A stretch of 64,000 nt of DNA, taken from positions 248,001 to 312,000 of the forward strand of contig NZ_FQUE01000001.1 of assembly GCF_900128995.1 (NCBI RefSeq), given 5' to 3'. How positions within the stretch are numbered: position 1 is the first letter of the stretch; the number at the start of each line of letters is the position of its first letter. Of this stretch, positions 53,433 through 62,692 are shown piece after piece. The stretch is from Loktanella atrilutea. GTDB lineage: Bacteria; Pseudomonadota; Alphaproteobacteria; Rhodobacterales; Rhodobacteraceae. Made by a program: the position numbers and the translations under genes. The notes below the pieces were generated by a model, which was not told where the DNA came from, made no database searches, and saw only the letters and a program-made list of their open reading frames with translations.

Positions 53433-54836
53433 CTAGGCAGAGAACGCCCGGAGCCGTGACAGGGTTTCGTCCCGCCCCAGCACCAGCATCATGTCGAAGA
53501 CGCTGGGGGAAACCGACCGGCCCGCCAGGGCCGCGCGCAACGGTCCCGCAAGTTTGCCCAGCTTGGTGTCGTGGGCGGTCGCAAAGGCGGCGATCGCCTC
53601 CTCCAACGCTGTGCGGTCCCAAGTAACATTTTGCAGGTGCGGCGTCAATTCGGTGAAGTATTGCTGCGCCACAGCATCGAGCTGCGCGGCGGATTTCTCG
53701 TCCGGGACGATGGGGCCATCGATCAGGATAAAATGCGCCTTTTCAATGATGTCCGGGAAGGTCTTCGCGCGTTCCTTCAGGTGCGGCATGGCCCGCAGCA
53801 ACCCGTCGCGCTGACGCTCGGTCAAGGGAACGGCGCCTGTCACGGCCAGATACGCCTCCAGCTCCTCCAGCAGGGCCGCGTCGTCGCTCGCGGCGATATG
53901 CTGGCCGCTGACATGTTCCAGCTTCTTGAGGTCGAACCGGGCGGGCGACTTGCCGATCCCGTCGAGGTCGAACCATGCCTTCGCCTGATCGTCGGTAAAG
54001 AATTCGTCGTCACCGTGGCTCCACCCCAGACGGGCAAGGTAGTTGCGCATGCCGGCGGCGGGAAAGCCCATCTTCTGATAGTCGGCGGCGGCGGTGGCGC
54101 CGTGGCGTTTCGATAGCTTCTTGCCGTCGGCGCCGAAGATCAGCGGGATATGGGCCAGCACCGGCTTGGCCCAACCCATCGCGTCGTAGATCATGTTCTG
54201 GCGGAAGGCATTCGACAGGTGGTCGTCGCCGCGGATCACATGCGTCACGCCCATATCGTGATCGTCCACCACGACGGCCAGCATGTAGACCGGCGTGCCG
54301 TCGGACCGCAGCAGGATCATGTCGTCCAACTGGTCGTTCGACCATGTCACGTCGCCCTGCACGGTGTCGTGCAGCGTCGTCGATCCGTCACGCGGGGCCT
54401 TCAGGCGCACGGCATAGGGGGCGTCGGGATGCGCGGCCTCCGGCACGTCGCGCCAGGGCGAGCGGAAGAGGGTGGACTCCTTGTTCCCGCGCGCCTTTTC
54501 GCGGAAGGACTCGATCTCTTCCGGTGTGCTGAAGCACTTGAACGCGCTTCCGGCGGCCAGCATCTGGTGCGCGACTTCTGCATGGCGGTCGGCCCGGGTC
54601 GCCTGACTGACCGGCTCTCCGTCCCAGTCGAGCCCGAGCCAGCGCAGACCGTCGAGGATCACCTGCGTGTTCTCGGGGTTGGAGCGGGCGATGTCCGTAT
54701 CCTCGATCCGCAGCAGGAAGGTGCCGCCGTGGCCGCGGGCGTAAAGCCAGTTGAACAGGGCCGTGCGCGCCCCGCCGATGTGCAGCGCGCCGGTGGGTGA
54801 GGGTGCAAAGCGGGTGACGGGCGGCGTCGGGCTCAT
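53433..54836 (-). CDS. gltX: Glutamyl-tRNA synthetase
   Basis: 467 residues from the ATG at 54836; an upstream in-frame TTG is discounted. A class I synthetase charging tRNA-Glu (and, in many alphaproteobacteria, tRNA-Gln for later amidation). The signatures [20 protein letters not shown] (HIGH-type) and [14 protein letters not shown] (KMSKS-type) are intact. The C-terminal anticodon-binding domain is complete. It is divergent from comEC across a short region with a CtrA-like box, and gltA follows 96 bases downstream. Confidence 0.97.
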   Translation of the reverse strand: MSPTPPVTRFAPSPTGALHIGGARTALFNWLYARGHGGTFLLRIEDTDIARSNPENTQVILDGLRWLGLDWDGEPVSQATRADRHAEVAHQMLAAGSAFKCFSTPEEIESFREKARGNKESTLFRSPWRDVPEAAHPDAPYAVRLKAPRDGSTTLHDTVQGDVTWSNDQLDDMILLRSDGTPVYMLAVVVDDHDMGVTHVIRGDDHLSNAFRQNMIYDAMGWAKPVLAHIPLIFGADGKKLSKRHGATAAADYQKMGFPAAGMRNYLARLGWSHGDDEFFTDDQAKAWFDLDGIGKSPARFDLKKLEHVSGQHIAASDDAALLEELEAYLAVTGAVPLTERQRDGLLRAMPHLKERAKTFPDIIEKAHFILIDGPIVPDEKSAAQLDAVAQQYFTELTPHLQNVTWDRTALEEAIAAFATAHDTKLGKLAGPLRAALAGRSVSPSVFDMMLVLGRDETLSRLRAFSA

Positions 54837-54842
54837 GGGCAA

Positions 54843-54857
54843 TTAACCTTTGTTTTA
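54843..54857 (+). promoter_or_regulatory. CtrA-like box between gltX and comEC
   Basis: TTAA-CCTTTGT-TTTA matches TTAA-N7-TTAA at seven of eight positions; both half-sites are followed by CC as a near-repeat (TTAACC, TTTACC). It is 61 bases before the comEC GTG. CtrA controls comEC and other DNA-uptake genes for gene-transfer-agent capture in Rhodobacter, which raises its likelihood. Confidence 0.4.
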
Positions 54858-54918
54858 CCGATCGGGCGCAGTGTGGGCGCGTTGCAGCCGGGATAGGCAA
54901 AGCGGGGGGCGGAAACAA

Positions 54919-57093
54919 GTGCAAGCGGCGCTGCGCGAGACCCTGCTGGCGCAGCGGGGCGGCTTGATCGGCTGGCTGCCGGTCTGCCTCGGCACCGGGA
55001 TCGGCATCTATTTCGCGCTGCGGTCAGAGCCGGGTGCGGCCATCTGGGGCGGTCTGGCGGCGGGCGCCTTGGTGGGGCTGGCGCTGTCGCGCTGGGTCGA
55101 GGTGGCGTGGCGGCCGCTTCTGCTCGGGCTGGCGCTGGTGTGCTGCGGCATGCTGCTCGCACGCGGAGAGGTGCTGCGGATGATCCAGCCGGTGCTGGGC
55201 TTTCGCTACTACGGCCCGATCGAGGGGCGGGTGGTCGACATCGACCGGTCCGCCAGCGACGCGGTGCGGCTGACGCTGGACCGCGTCAGGCTTGACCGGA
55301 TGGCCCCGGACCGGACGCCGCGACGGGTCCGCGTTGCCCTGCACGGGGCAGACGACGCGCGGTCCGTGACCGACTGGCGCCCGGGCGAGGTGCTGATGAC
55401 GACCGGCCACCTGTCGCCGCCCGGCGGTCCGGCAGAGCCGGGGGGGTTCGATTTCAGGCGCTACGCCTTTTTCGAGGGGCTTGGCGCCGTCGGCTATACC
55501 CGGACGCCGGTGCTGCGCCTGCACGCGGCGACGGGCGGCGCGTCCCTGTGGGTCTTTACCCAGCGGATGCGACTGTCGCGCGCGATCCAGACGCAGCTGC
55601 CCGGAGAGGTCGGCGCGTTCGCCGCCGCCGTCGTCACCGGCGACCGGTCCGGCATGGGGCGCGACAGTCTGAACGCGCTGCGCGCGTCGAACACGGCGCA
55701 TCTGCTGGCAATTTCCGGGCTGCACATGGGGCTGCTGACCGGTGTCGTCTTTGCCGTGATCCGCGTCGGCCTGTCGCTCTGCCCCGCGGTCGCCCTGCGG
55801 GTGGCGGTCAAGAAGATCGCCGCCGTCGTGGCCCTGCTGGCGGGGGCGGCCTACCTATTGCTGTCGGGGGGCAATGTCGCGACGGAGCGGGCCTATATCA
55901 TGGTCGCCGTGATGCTGGTCGCGGTCTTGCTGGACCGGCGGGCGCTGACCCTGCGGGCAGTCGCCATGGCGGCGACGATCGTGCTGGTCCTGCATCCGGA
56001 CGCGCTGACCGGACCGGGGTTCCAGATGTCGTTCGCCGCGACGACGGCACTGGTGGTGGTGTTCCGGCTGATGCGGGGAATGGCACTGGGGCCGCGCTGG
56101 ATGCGCCCCATCGCGGCGGTCGTCGTCTCGTCTGCGGTGGCGGGCGCCGCGACGGCGCCCTTCGCCGCCGCGCATTTCAACCAGATCTCTCATTACGGGC
56201 TGATCGCGAATCTGGCGAGCGTGCCGCTGATGGGGGTGCTGGTCATGCCGGCGGCGGTGCTGGCGGCCTGTCTGGCACCCTTCGGCCTTGAAGGAGCGGG
56301 GTTCTGGCTGATGGGTCTTGGCCTGCGCTGGATCCTGTTCGTGGCGCAGACGGTCGCGGGGTTCGACGGGGCCCTGTCGCACGTCAAGTCGCCGGGCGCC
56401 GCGGTGCTGCCGCTGCTGACGCTTGGGTTGCTGTGGCTGATCCTGTGGTGCGGGCGGCTGCGGTTCGCGGGGTTGCTGGCGGTCGCCGCGGCGCTGGTGC
56501 TGTGGGTGCAGACGCCGCGGCCGCAGGTTCTGATCGCCGACAGCGGCGGGTTGATCGGCGTGCTGGGACTGCAGGGGCGCGTTCTGTCGTCGGACAAGGG
56601 GGACAGCTTCGTCGCCGGTATCTGGCTGGAGAATGACGGCGCGCCGGTGCCGCAAGATGTCGCGGCGTCCCGACCGGGGCTGGTGCGGGACAACCGGCAT
56701 GTCACGGCGACACTCGGCCCCTTCCGCATCCTGCAGCTGCGCGGCAAGGTCGCGCTGGCCAGCGTGGCGGGCTGCGGCGGGGCGGATATCCTCGTGACCA
56801 ACCAGATCGACCCTGTGGAGGACCGCGGGCCCGCGGCTTCAGTAACGATGCCCGCCGCTGCGGCGCAAACCATGGGTCGCAAGGCCGACGCGGGCTGCGA
56901 GGTCTTCGACGCGGCCCGACTGCGGCAGACGGGGGCGCTGGCGCTGAACCTCGATCCTGCGGGAAATCTGGTGATCACCACCGCCGCGGGCGTGACGGGC
57001 ACGCGACTGTGGAGCGGCCCCAGCCGGAACCGGCGCATACAGGCCGCCGCACCATTTCGGATCACCCTGCGCGCGGCAGCGACCGATCAGTAG
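54919..57093 (+). CDS. comEC: ComEC/Rec2-type DNA uptake channel
   Basis: 724 residues from a GTG at 54919 ([19 protein letters not shown]); the frame continues 23 codons upstream to a TTG without conserved sequence. The N-terminal OB-like region is followed by the competence channel domain with about ten TM segments and the motif [18 protein letters not shown]. The C-terminal part (about 530-724) is where many ComEC proteins have a metallo-beta-lactamase domain, but the HxHxDH motif is missing, so the nuclease domain seems degenerate. The stop overlaps the convergent lexA end by 7 bases. Confidence 0.9.
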   Translation: MQAALRETLLAQRGGLIGWLPVCLGTGIGIYFALRSEPGAAIWGGLAAGALVGLALSRWVEVAWRPLLLGLALVCCGMLLARGEVLRMIQPVLGFRYYGPIEGRVVDIDRSASDAVRLTLDRVRLDRMAPDRTPRRVRVALHGADDARSVTDWRPGEVLMTTGHLSPPGGPAEPGGFDFRRYAFFEGLGAVGYTRTPVLRLHAATGGASLWVFTQRMRLSRAIQTQLPGEVGAFAAAVVTGDRSGMGRDSLNALRASNTAHLLAISGLHMGLLTGVVFAVIRVGLSLCPAVALRVAVKKIAAVVALLAGAAYLLLSGGNVATERAYIMVAVMLVAVLLDRRALTLRAVAMAATIVLVLHPDALTGPGFQMSFAATTALVVVFRLMRGMALGPRWMRPIAAVVVSSAVAGAATAPFAAAHFNQISHYGLIANLASVPLMGVLVMPAAVLAACLAPFGLEGAGFWLMGLGLRWILFVAQTVAGFDGALSHVKSPGAAVLPLLTLGLLWLILWCGRLRFAGLLAVAAALVLWVQTPRPQVLIADSGGLIGVLGLQGRVLSSDKGDSFVAGIWLENDGAPVPQDVAASRPGLVRDNRHVTATLGPFRILQLRGKVALASVAGCGGADILVTNQIDPVEDRGPAASVTMPAAAAQTMGRKADAGCEVFDAARLRQTGALALNLDPAGNLVITTAAGVTGTRLWSGPSRNRRIQAAAPFRITLRAAATDQ

Positions 57094-57785
57094 GTGCGGA
57101 TCAGCCCGACGAGCTTGCCCTGAACCTTGACCAGTTCGTCGGGGTAGACGCGGGTTTCGTAGGCCGGATTCGCAGCCTCCAGCGCGATGGAGGAGCCGGA
57201 GCGGCGGAACCGCTTCAGCGTGGCTTCCTGATCCTCCACCAGGGCCACGACGATATCGCCGTTCTCTGCCGTCGTCGTTTCGCGGATCACGACGACGTCG
57301 CCGTCGTTGATCCCCGCCTCGATCATCGAGTCGCCGCGCACTTCTAGCGCATAATGCTCGCCACGGCCGAGCATGGACTGCGGCACGGCGACGGAATGGG
57401 AAACCTCCGATATCGCGGCGATCGGGACACCGGCGGCGATCCGGCCCATGACGTTGAGTTCGACAGCCGCCACGGCAGTCACCGGCTGCGCCGCCGGCGG
57501 CACGCTGTCGGGGCGGTCGCCATCAATGACCTTTGGCCTGAACCCGCCGCGGGCGTGCTTTTCAGCCATCGCATCGGGCAGCTTCACGATTTCCAGTGCC
57601 CGGGCGCGGTGGGCGAGGCGACGGATGAAGCCCCGCTCCTCCAGCGCGGTGATCAGGCGGTGGATGCCGGATTTCGACCGCAGGTCGAGTGCTTCCTTCA
57701 TCTCGTCGAAGGAGGGCGGCACGCCGTCGCGCTGCACCCGCGTATGGATGAAGTTCAGCAGATCGAGCTGTTTCTTGGTCAGCAT
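57087..57785 (-). CDS. lexA: LexA repressor
   Basis: 232 residues. The winged helix N-terminus is [20 protein letters not shown], then [20 protein letters not shown]. The cleavage site is Ala118-Gly119 in [12 protein letters not shown], with the Ser153 (RGDSMIEAG) and Lys191 (EATLKRF) dyad. The linker is longer than in E. coli, as in other alphaproteobacteria. It represses SOS genes; boxes for it lie upstream of itself (57819) and of uvrA (13953). It is the last gene of a minus-strand run from trpG. Confidence 0.97.
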   Translation of the reverse strand: MLTKKQLDLLNFIHTRVQRDGVPPSFDEMKEALDLRSKSGIHRLITALEERGFIRRLAHRARALEIVKLPDAMAEKHARGGFRPKVIDGDRPDSVPPAAQPVTAVAAVELNVMGRIAAGVPIAAISEVSHSVAVPQSMLGRGEHYALEVRGDSMIEAGINDGDVVVIRETTTAENGDIVVALVEDQEATLKRFRRSGSSIALEAANPAYETRVYPDELVKVQGKLVGLIRTY

Positions 57786-57818
57786 GTCGGGCCTGTCAGC
57801 AAGTGCATTTCGCCTTCT

Positions 57819-57833
57819 GTTCTAGGCCTGTTC
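57819..57833. promoter_or_regulatory. LexA (SOS) box upstream of lexA
   Basis: GTTC-TAGGCCT-GTTC is an exact match to GTTC-N7-GTTC (GAAC-N7-GAAC on the lexA strand), 34 bases before the lexA ATG and just after the moeA stop. It gives lexA its own autoregulated promoter within the operon. Confidence 0.88.
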
Positions 57834-57850
57834 CCCTTTTGTGTCAAACA

Positions 57851-59020
57851 CTAAAGTGTGATGATCGAGACCTGTTCGCCCGATTGCCGTGGACCGTCGT
57901 CGACGGGGCGCACGACCAGCGCGTTCGCTTCGACAAGAACCGAGAGCAGCGAGGAGTCCTGACGGCCGCAGACCGTAACCTGATCGCCGTCCAGTATTGC
58001 CCGCATGTAGTGTTCGCGCGGGCCGTTCGCGGCAAGCGGTCCGGCAAGGGTTGCTGTGCGCCGCGGGGCGGGGGCGTCGCCGAGGCCCAGCATCCGGCGC
58101 AGCATCGGCAGCAGGAAGACATGACCGCAGACCATGGCGCTGACCGGGTTGCCGGGCAGGCCGATCATCGCGGCCTCGCCGATCCGGCCCGCCATCAGCG
58201 GTTTGCCGGGCCGCATCGCGACCTTGTAGAAGGCGCGGTCCATCCCCTGCCGGTCCGCTGCCGCGGAAACAAGGTCGTGGTCCCCGACCGAGGCGCCGCC
58301 GATGGTCACGATCAGGTCGGCATCGGCGGCGAGGCGAAAGACCAGCGACAGGCTTTCATGGTTGTCACGCGCGATGGGCAGGAGGCGGGGCGCCGCGCCG
58401 TGCTGCGCCAGAAGGGCGGCCAGACCGTGGGAGTTCGAGGCGATGATCTGGTCGGGGCCGGGGTCTTCGCCCGGTTGCACCAGCTCGTCACCGGTGGCGA
58501 TGATGGCGACGACGGGCCGTCGGGTCACGGGGACGGTCGCGACATTCATCGCGGCCAGCAGTGCCACCTCGTTCGGGCCGATCAGGCGGGGCGCGGTCAG
58601 CAGCGCGCCTGCGGTGAAGTCGCCGCCGGCGGGGCGGACATGCGTTGCGGTGTCGAGGGTGTCGCCAAGGATGATCGTGTCACCGTCGCGGTTCACATCC
58701 TCCTGTATGATGACGCGGTCGGCGCCGTCGGGCAGGGGGGCGCCGGTGAAGATGCGAACGGCCTGCCCGGGCCCGACGGGTCCATCGAACCGGTGACCGG
58801 CGGCGGATTCGCCGATGACGGTGAACCGCGCGCCGGTCTGCGCCGGGCCTTTGACGGCGTAGCCGTCCATTGCGGAGGCAGAGAAGGGGGGCTGGGTCCG
58901 GCGCGCTGCGACATCGCGGGCCAGCACGCGGCCGTGGGCCTGTCCGAGCGGCACGTCCTCTGCCGGCAGGGGCGCCACGAGGGCGAAGATCGCGTCGAGG
59001 GCCTCTGCGACCGAGATCAT
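57851..59020 (-). CDS. moeA: Molybdopterin molybdenumtransferase MoeA
   Basis: 389 residues from the ATG at 59020 ([20 protein letters not shown]), which overlaps the moaC stop. It inserts molybdate into adenylated molybdopterin to finish the cofactor. Blocks seen: [64 protein letters not shown], the domain 3 motif [11 protein letters not shown] and [11 protein letters not shown]. Confidence 0.96.
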   Translation of the reverse strand: MISVAEALDAIFALVAPLPAEDVPLGQAHGRVLARDVAARRTQPPFSASAMDGYAVKGPAQTGARFTVIGESAAGHRFDGPVGPGQAVRIFTGAPLPDGADRVIIQEDVNRDGDTIILGDTLDTATHVRPAGGDFTAGALLTAPRLIGPNEVALLAAMNVATVPVTRRPVVAIIATGDELVQPGEDPGPDQIIASNSHGLAALLAQHGAAPRLLPIARDNHESLSLVFRLAADADLIVTIGGASVGDHDLVSAAADRQGMDRAFYKVAMRPGKPLMAGRIGEAAMIGLPGNPVSAMVCGHVFLLPMLRRMLGLGDAPAPRRTATLAGPLAANGPREHYMRAILDGDQVTVCGRQDSSLLSVLVEANALVVRPVDDGPRQSGEQVSIITL

Positions 59021-59490
59021 TCCGCGGTGAACCGGCCGGACTTGCCGCCGTCCTTCAGCGTGACGCGGATGCCGCCGATGACCATGTCCTTCTGCACCGC
59101 CTTGACCATGTCGTGCACAGTAAGCGCGGCAACGGATACGGCGGTCAGCGCCTCCATTTCGACCCCGGTCTGTCCCGTCGTCTTGACCGTGGCGGTGATG
59201 CGGACGCCGGGCAGGGCGGTGTCGCAGGTCAGGTCCAGCGACACCTTGGTGATCGGCAGGGGATGGCACAGCGGGATCAGGTCGGCACAGCGCTTTGCAC
59301 CCATGATGCCGGCGAGCCGGGCGGTGCCCAGCACGTCGCCCTTGGCGGCGCGGCCTTCCATGACCAGGGCCAGCGTGGCGTCGGACATCGTGATGTGTCC
59401 CTCTGCCACCGCGATGCGGGCAGTGACGGGCTTGTCGGACACGTCGACCATGTGGGCGCGGCCCTGATCGTCGAAGTGGGACAGGGCCAT
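59017..59490 (-). CDS. moaC: Cyclic pyranopterin monophosphate synthase MoaC
   Basis: 157 residues. It completes the rearrangement of GTP to cyclic pyranopterin monophosphate, the first part of molybdenum cofactor synthesis. The N-terminal [36 protein letters not shown] and the active-site [20 protein letters not shown] with Lys are typical. It overlaps moeA by 4 bases and follows trpC by 3, so a Trp-Moco operon continues here. Confidence 0.97.
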   Translation of the reverse strand: MALSHFDDQGRAHMVDVSDKPVTARIAVAEGHITMSDATLALVMEGRAAKGDVLGTARLAGIMGAKRCADLIPLCHPLPITKVSLDLTCDTALPGVRITATVKTTGQTGVEMEALTAVSVAALTVHDMVKAVQKDMVIGGIRVTLKDGGKSGRFTAE

Positions 59491-59493
59491 GGA

Positions 59494-60306
59494 TCAGAAC
59501 CCCGCCGGTTTCATCGGGTTGGCCAGCAGGTTGCGGGTCGCGGCGGCGACATCGGACTGCCGCATCAGCATCTCGCCGATCAGGAAGCAGCGCGCGCCGT
59601 AGCGCGCGAGGTCGGCCAGATCCGCAGGGCCGGTCAGACCGCTTTCGGACACGATGGTCTTGCCGGCGGGAACGTGCTTGGACAGGGTCCGCGTCGCGCC
59701 GAGGGTGGTCTCGAAGGTCCGCAGGTCGCGGTTGTTGATGCCCAGAAGCGGTGCCGCCAGATGCCCCGCCCGGTCGAGTTCGGCGCGGTCGTGCACCTCG
59801 ACCAGCACGTCCATCTTCCATTCCGTCGCGGCAGCCTCCAGTTCCAGCGCCTGTGCATCGCTGACGCTGGCCATGATGATCAGGATCGCATCCGCGCCCC
59901 AGGCGCGGGCCTCTGCCACCTGATAGGGGTCGTAGAGGAAATCCTTGCGCAGCACCGGCAGGTCACAGGCGTCGCGCGCAAGTGCGATGTTCTCGGGCGC
60001 GCCCTGAAACGAGGGCGTGTCGGTCAGGACGGACAGGCAGGCGGCGCCGCCCTCTGCATAGGCGGCGGCGATGGCGGCGGGATCGAAATCCGGGCGGATC
60101 AGACCCTTGGAGGGGCTGGCCTTCTTGACCTCGGCAATCAGGCCATAGCCGTCACGGGCGGCCATCTGCAGGGCGCGGGTGAAGCCGCGGGTCGGGCTGG
60201 CGTCGCGGGCCTGCGCCTCGATCGCCTCCTGGCTGACGGCCTGCTTGGCCGCCGCGATCTCGTCCAGCTTGTAGGCCTTGATCTTGTCGAGGATGGTATC
60301 GGTCAT
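59494..60306 (-). CDS. trpC: Indole-3-glycerol phosphate synthase
   Basis: 270 residues from the ATG at 60306 ([20 protein letters not shown]). A TIM-barrel enzyme forming indole-3-glycerol phosphate in tryptophan synthesis. Visible motifs are [70 protein letters not shown] and [11 protein letters not shown]. It is a stand-alone TrpC without the fused TrpF. Its start overlaps the ung stop by 4 bases. Confidence 0.97.
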   Translation of the reverse strand: MTDTILDKIKAYKLDEIAAAKQAVSQEAIEAQARDASPTRGFTRALQMAARDGYGLIAEVKKASPSKGLIRPDFDPAAIAAAYAEGGAACLSVLTDTPSFQGAPENIALARDACDLPVLRKDFLYDPYQVAEARAWGADAILIIMASVSDAQALELEAAATEWKMDVLVEVHDRAELDRAGHLAAPLLGINNRDLRTFETTLGATRTLSKHVPAGKTIVSESGLTGPADLADLARYGARCFLIGEMLMRQSDVAAATRNLLANPMKPAGF

Positions 60307-60959
60307 TTTCTGCCTGCCCAGTCGATTGGTGCTTGTCCCTGCTCTGTAAGCCACGCGTTGACGGTTGAAAATGGCCGCGACCCGAAAAACCCTTGCCGGG
60401 CAGAGAGCGGCGAGGGATGTGCCGTGCGGATCACCAGATCGCGGGGCCGGTCGGGGGCGAAGTTCTGCGCGTGACGGCCCCATAGCAGGTAGGCCCGCGG
60501 CCGGTCGGCCAGACGCGTGATGACCTGCCGGGTCAGCCTGTCCCAACCCAAGCGTGCGTGACCGCCCGCGCGGCCTTGCGGAACGGTCAGGGCGGTGTTC
60601 AGCAGCAGGACACCCTGATCGGCCCAGTCAGAGAGGTCGGTCCGGCTGCGGGTGATATCAAGATCGCTCTGCAACTCCTTGAAGATATTGCCGAGGCTGT
60701 CGAGGCGGCCGCCGAAGTCCCGTGGGATCGAGAAGGCCAGACCATCGGCCTTGCCGGGGGTATGATAAGGGTCCTGCCCGAGGATCACGACCTTCGTGTC
60801 GGCGGGCGGGGTCCGTTCGAGGGCGGCGAGGATGCGATCGGGGGGCGGGAAAACCGTGGCGGTTTCGGTCCTCAGGGCCTGCGCGATGCGGGGCCAGTCC
60901 GTTGTCCAGAACGGCAGGTCGGCCCAGCCGCCCAGCCGCGACAGGTCGAGGTCCGTCAC
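60303..60959 (-). CDS. ung: Uracil-DNA glycosylase
   Basis: 218 residues starting at a GTG (60959) that overlaps the trpD stop. It removes uracil from DNA to begin base excision repair. Family 1 motifs: [20 protein letters not shown] with the catalytic Asp, [20 protein letters not shown] and [19 protein letters not shown] with the His loop. It lies between trpD and trpC with 4-base overlaps on both sides. This position in a trp operon is unexpected, and expression should follow tryptophan synthesis. Confidence 0.95.
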   Translation of the reverse strand: MTDLDLSRLGGWADLPFWTTDWPRIAQALRTETATVFPPPDRILAALERTPPADTKVVILGQDPYHTPGKADGLAFSIPRDFGGRLDSLGNIFKELQSDLDITRSRTDLSDWADQGVLLLNTALTVPQGRAGGHARLGWDRLTRQVITRLADRPRAYLLWGRHAQNFAPDRPRDLVIRTAHPSPLSARQGFFGSRPFSTVNAWLTEQGQAPIDWAGRK

Positions 60960-61972
60960 GTGCCCGAGGTGATGCGGGCGACGGTGTCGACGGCCTGCCG
61001 CGCCATGCCGCTGTCGATGCTGGCGGCGGCGATTTCCGCGCCTTCGGTCAGCGATGCGGCACGGTCCGCAACGACGAGGGCGGCGGCGGCGTTCAGCAGG
61101 GTCGCGTCGCGAAAGGCGCTTTTCTCTCCGCCCAGAAGTGCACGGAAGGCGGTGGCGTTCTCGGCCGGGGTGCCGCCGAGGATCGCCGCGAAGTCGTGGA
61201 CCGGCAGGCCCGCGTCCTCTGGGTGGACTTCGCGCTCCGTCACGGCGCCGTCCTTCAGTTCGGCCAGCCAGCTGGGGCCGGAGATCGCCAGTTCGTCGGT
61301 GCCGTCGGACCCGTGGACCAGCCATGCGGCCTCCGATCCCAGGGCCAGCAACACCTCTGCCATGGGGCGGATCAGATTGCGGCGGTATGCGCCGGTCAAC
61401 TGTCGGGTGACGGAAGCGGGGTTCGTCAGCGGTCCGAGGATGTTGAAGATCGTGCGCGTGCCGAGTTCCGTCCGGACCGGGCCAACGTGGGCCATGGCCG
61501 GGTGGTGCATCGGCGCCATCATGAAGCCGATCCCGGCCTCGGCCAGACAGCGTTCCACCACCTCGGGCCCGACCATGACGTTGACGCCCATGGCGGTCTG
61601 CACATCGGCGGTGCCGGATTTCGAGGACAGATTGCGGTTGCCGTGCTTGGCCACCGGCACGCCGGCCCCGGCCACCACATAGGCGGTGGCGGTCGAGATG
61701 TTGAGCGTGTGCTTGCCGTCGCCGCCGGTGCCGACGATGTCGATGGCGCCTTTCGGCGCCTTCACCGGCAGGCACTTGGCGCGCATCACCGCGGCGGCGG
61801 CGGCGTATTCGTCCACCGTCTCGCCCCGGGTGCGCAGGGCCATCAGCAGGCCACCGATCTGCGCCGGGGTCGCATCGCCGTTGAACAGGATGCCGAAGGC
61901 CTGTTCCGCCTGTGCGCGGGTCAGCGGCCCTTCGGCCGCGGCGGCGATGAGCGGTTTCAGTGCATCGCTCAT
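60956..61972 (-). CDS. trpD: Anthranilate phosphoribosyltransferase
   Basis: 338 residues from the ATG at 61972, overlapping the trpG stop by 4 bases. It joins anthranilate and PRPP. The motif [20 protein letters not shown] (PRPP binding), [17 protein letters not shown] and the N-terminal [20 protein letters not shown] are as expected. Confidence 0.97.
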   Translation of the reverse strand: MSDALKPLIAAAAEGPLTRAQAEQAFGILFNGDATPAQIGGLLMALRTRGETVDEYAAAAAVMRAKCLPVKAPKGAIDIVGTGGDGKHTLNISTATAYVVAGAGVPVAKHGNRNLSSKSGTADVQTAMGVNVMVGPEVVERCLAEAGIGFMMAPMHHPAMAHVGPVRTELGTRTIFNILGPLTNPASVTRQLTGAYRRNLIRPMAEVLLALGSEAAWLVHGSDGTDELAISGPSWLAELKDGAVTEREVHPEDAGLPVHDFAAILGGTPAENATAFRALLGGEKSAFRDATLLNAAAALVVADRAASLTEGAEIAAASIDSGMARQAVDTVARITSGT

Positions 61973-62550
61973 GCTGCGACACCCGCTATGTCGAGGAAGT
62001 TCTGCAGCATCCGGTGACCGTGTTCTGACCGGATGCTCTCGGGGTGGAACTGGACACCCTGGATCGGCAGGTCGCGGTGCTGCAGGCCCATGATCGTGCC
62101 ATCCTCCAGTTCCGCCGTCACCTCCAGCACATCCGGCAGGGTGGCGGGGTCGACGACGAGGGAGTGGTAGCGCGTGGCGCTGAACGGGTTCGGCAGGTCG
62201 CGAAAGACGCCCTGACTGCGGTGGTGCATGACGCCGGGTTTCCCGTGCACGATGTCGTGGCAGCGGATGACGGTGCCGCCGAAGGCCTCTCCGATGGTCT
62301 GGTGGCCGAGGCAGACACCCAGCAGGGGGATCCGCGCATCCGCCGCCGCCCGCGTGAGGTCGAGGCAGATACCGGCCTGTGCGGGGGCCTTGGGTCCGGG
62401 AGACAGGACGATGGCGGCGGGATGCAACGCCATGGCGGTGGCGACGTCCAGCGCGTCGTTGCGGCGCACGGTGACGTCGGCCCCCAGATCGCCCAGATAA
62501 TGCACGAGGTTGTAGGTAAAACTGTCGTAGTTGTCGATCAGCAGGATCAT
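61969..62550 (-). CDS. trpG: Anthranilate synthase component II (glutamine amidotransferase)
   Basis: 193 residues, a class I glutamine amidotransferase with the triad Cys in [18 protein letters not shown] and His/Glu in [14 protein letters not shown]-terminus [20 protein letters not shown]. It supplies ammonia to anthranilate synthase; in bacteria with one copy it may also serve 4-amino-4-deoxychorismate synthesis. It heads the run trpG-trpD-ung-trpC-moaC-moeA-lexA, all on the minus strand with 4-base overlaps or very short gaps down to the moeA-lexA junction. trpE is not in the window. The 142-base gap to the divergent last gene should hold the promoter. Confidence 0.96.
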   Translation of the reverse strand: MILLIDNYDSFTYNLVHYLGDLGADVTVRRNDALDVATAMALHPAAIVLSPGPKAPAQAGICLDLTRAAADARIPLLGVCLGHQTIGEAFGGTVIRCHDIVHGKPGVMHHRSQGVFRDLPNPFSATRYHSLVVDPATLPDVLEVTAELEDGTIMGLQHRDLPIQGVQFHPESIRSEHGHRMLQNFLDIAGVAA

Positions 62551-62692
62551 GCGGTCCCCGCTTTCGGGTCAATTAGGGGCTACCGATCCGGGCGCCGGTC
62601 ACGGTATGGTTGGCACGATATGGGGCAGGACGCGGGCAGGCGTCAAGGCCGCGATCGGCAAACCCGCAGAGACGGACAGGGACGACAGGCAT

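Noticed and set aside
60960-61982. N-terminal extension of ung reading through trpD in another frame
   Set aside because: The sequence is Arg-rich antigenic noise out of frame with trpD; the overlap GTGA marks the true ung start.
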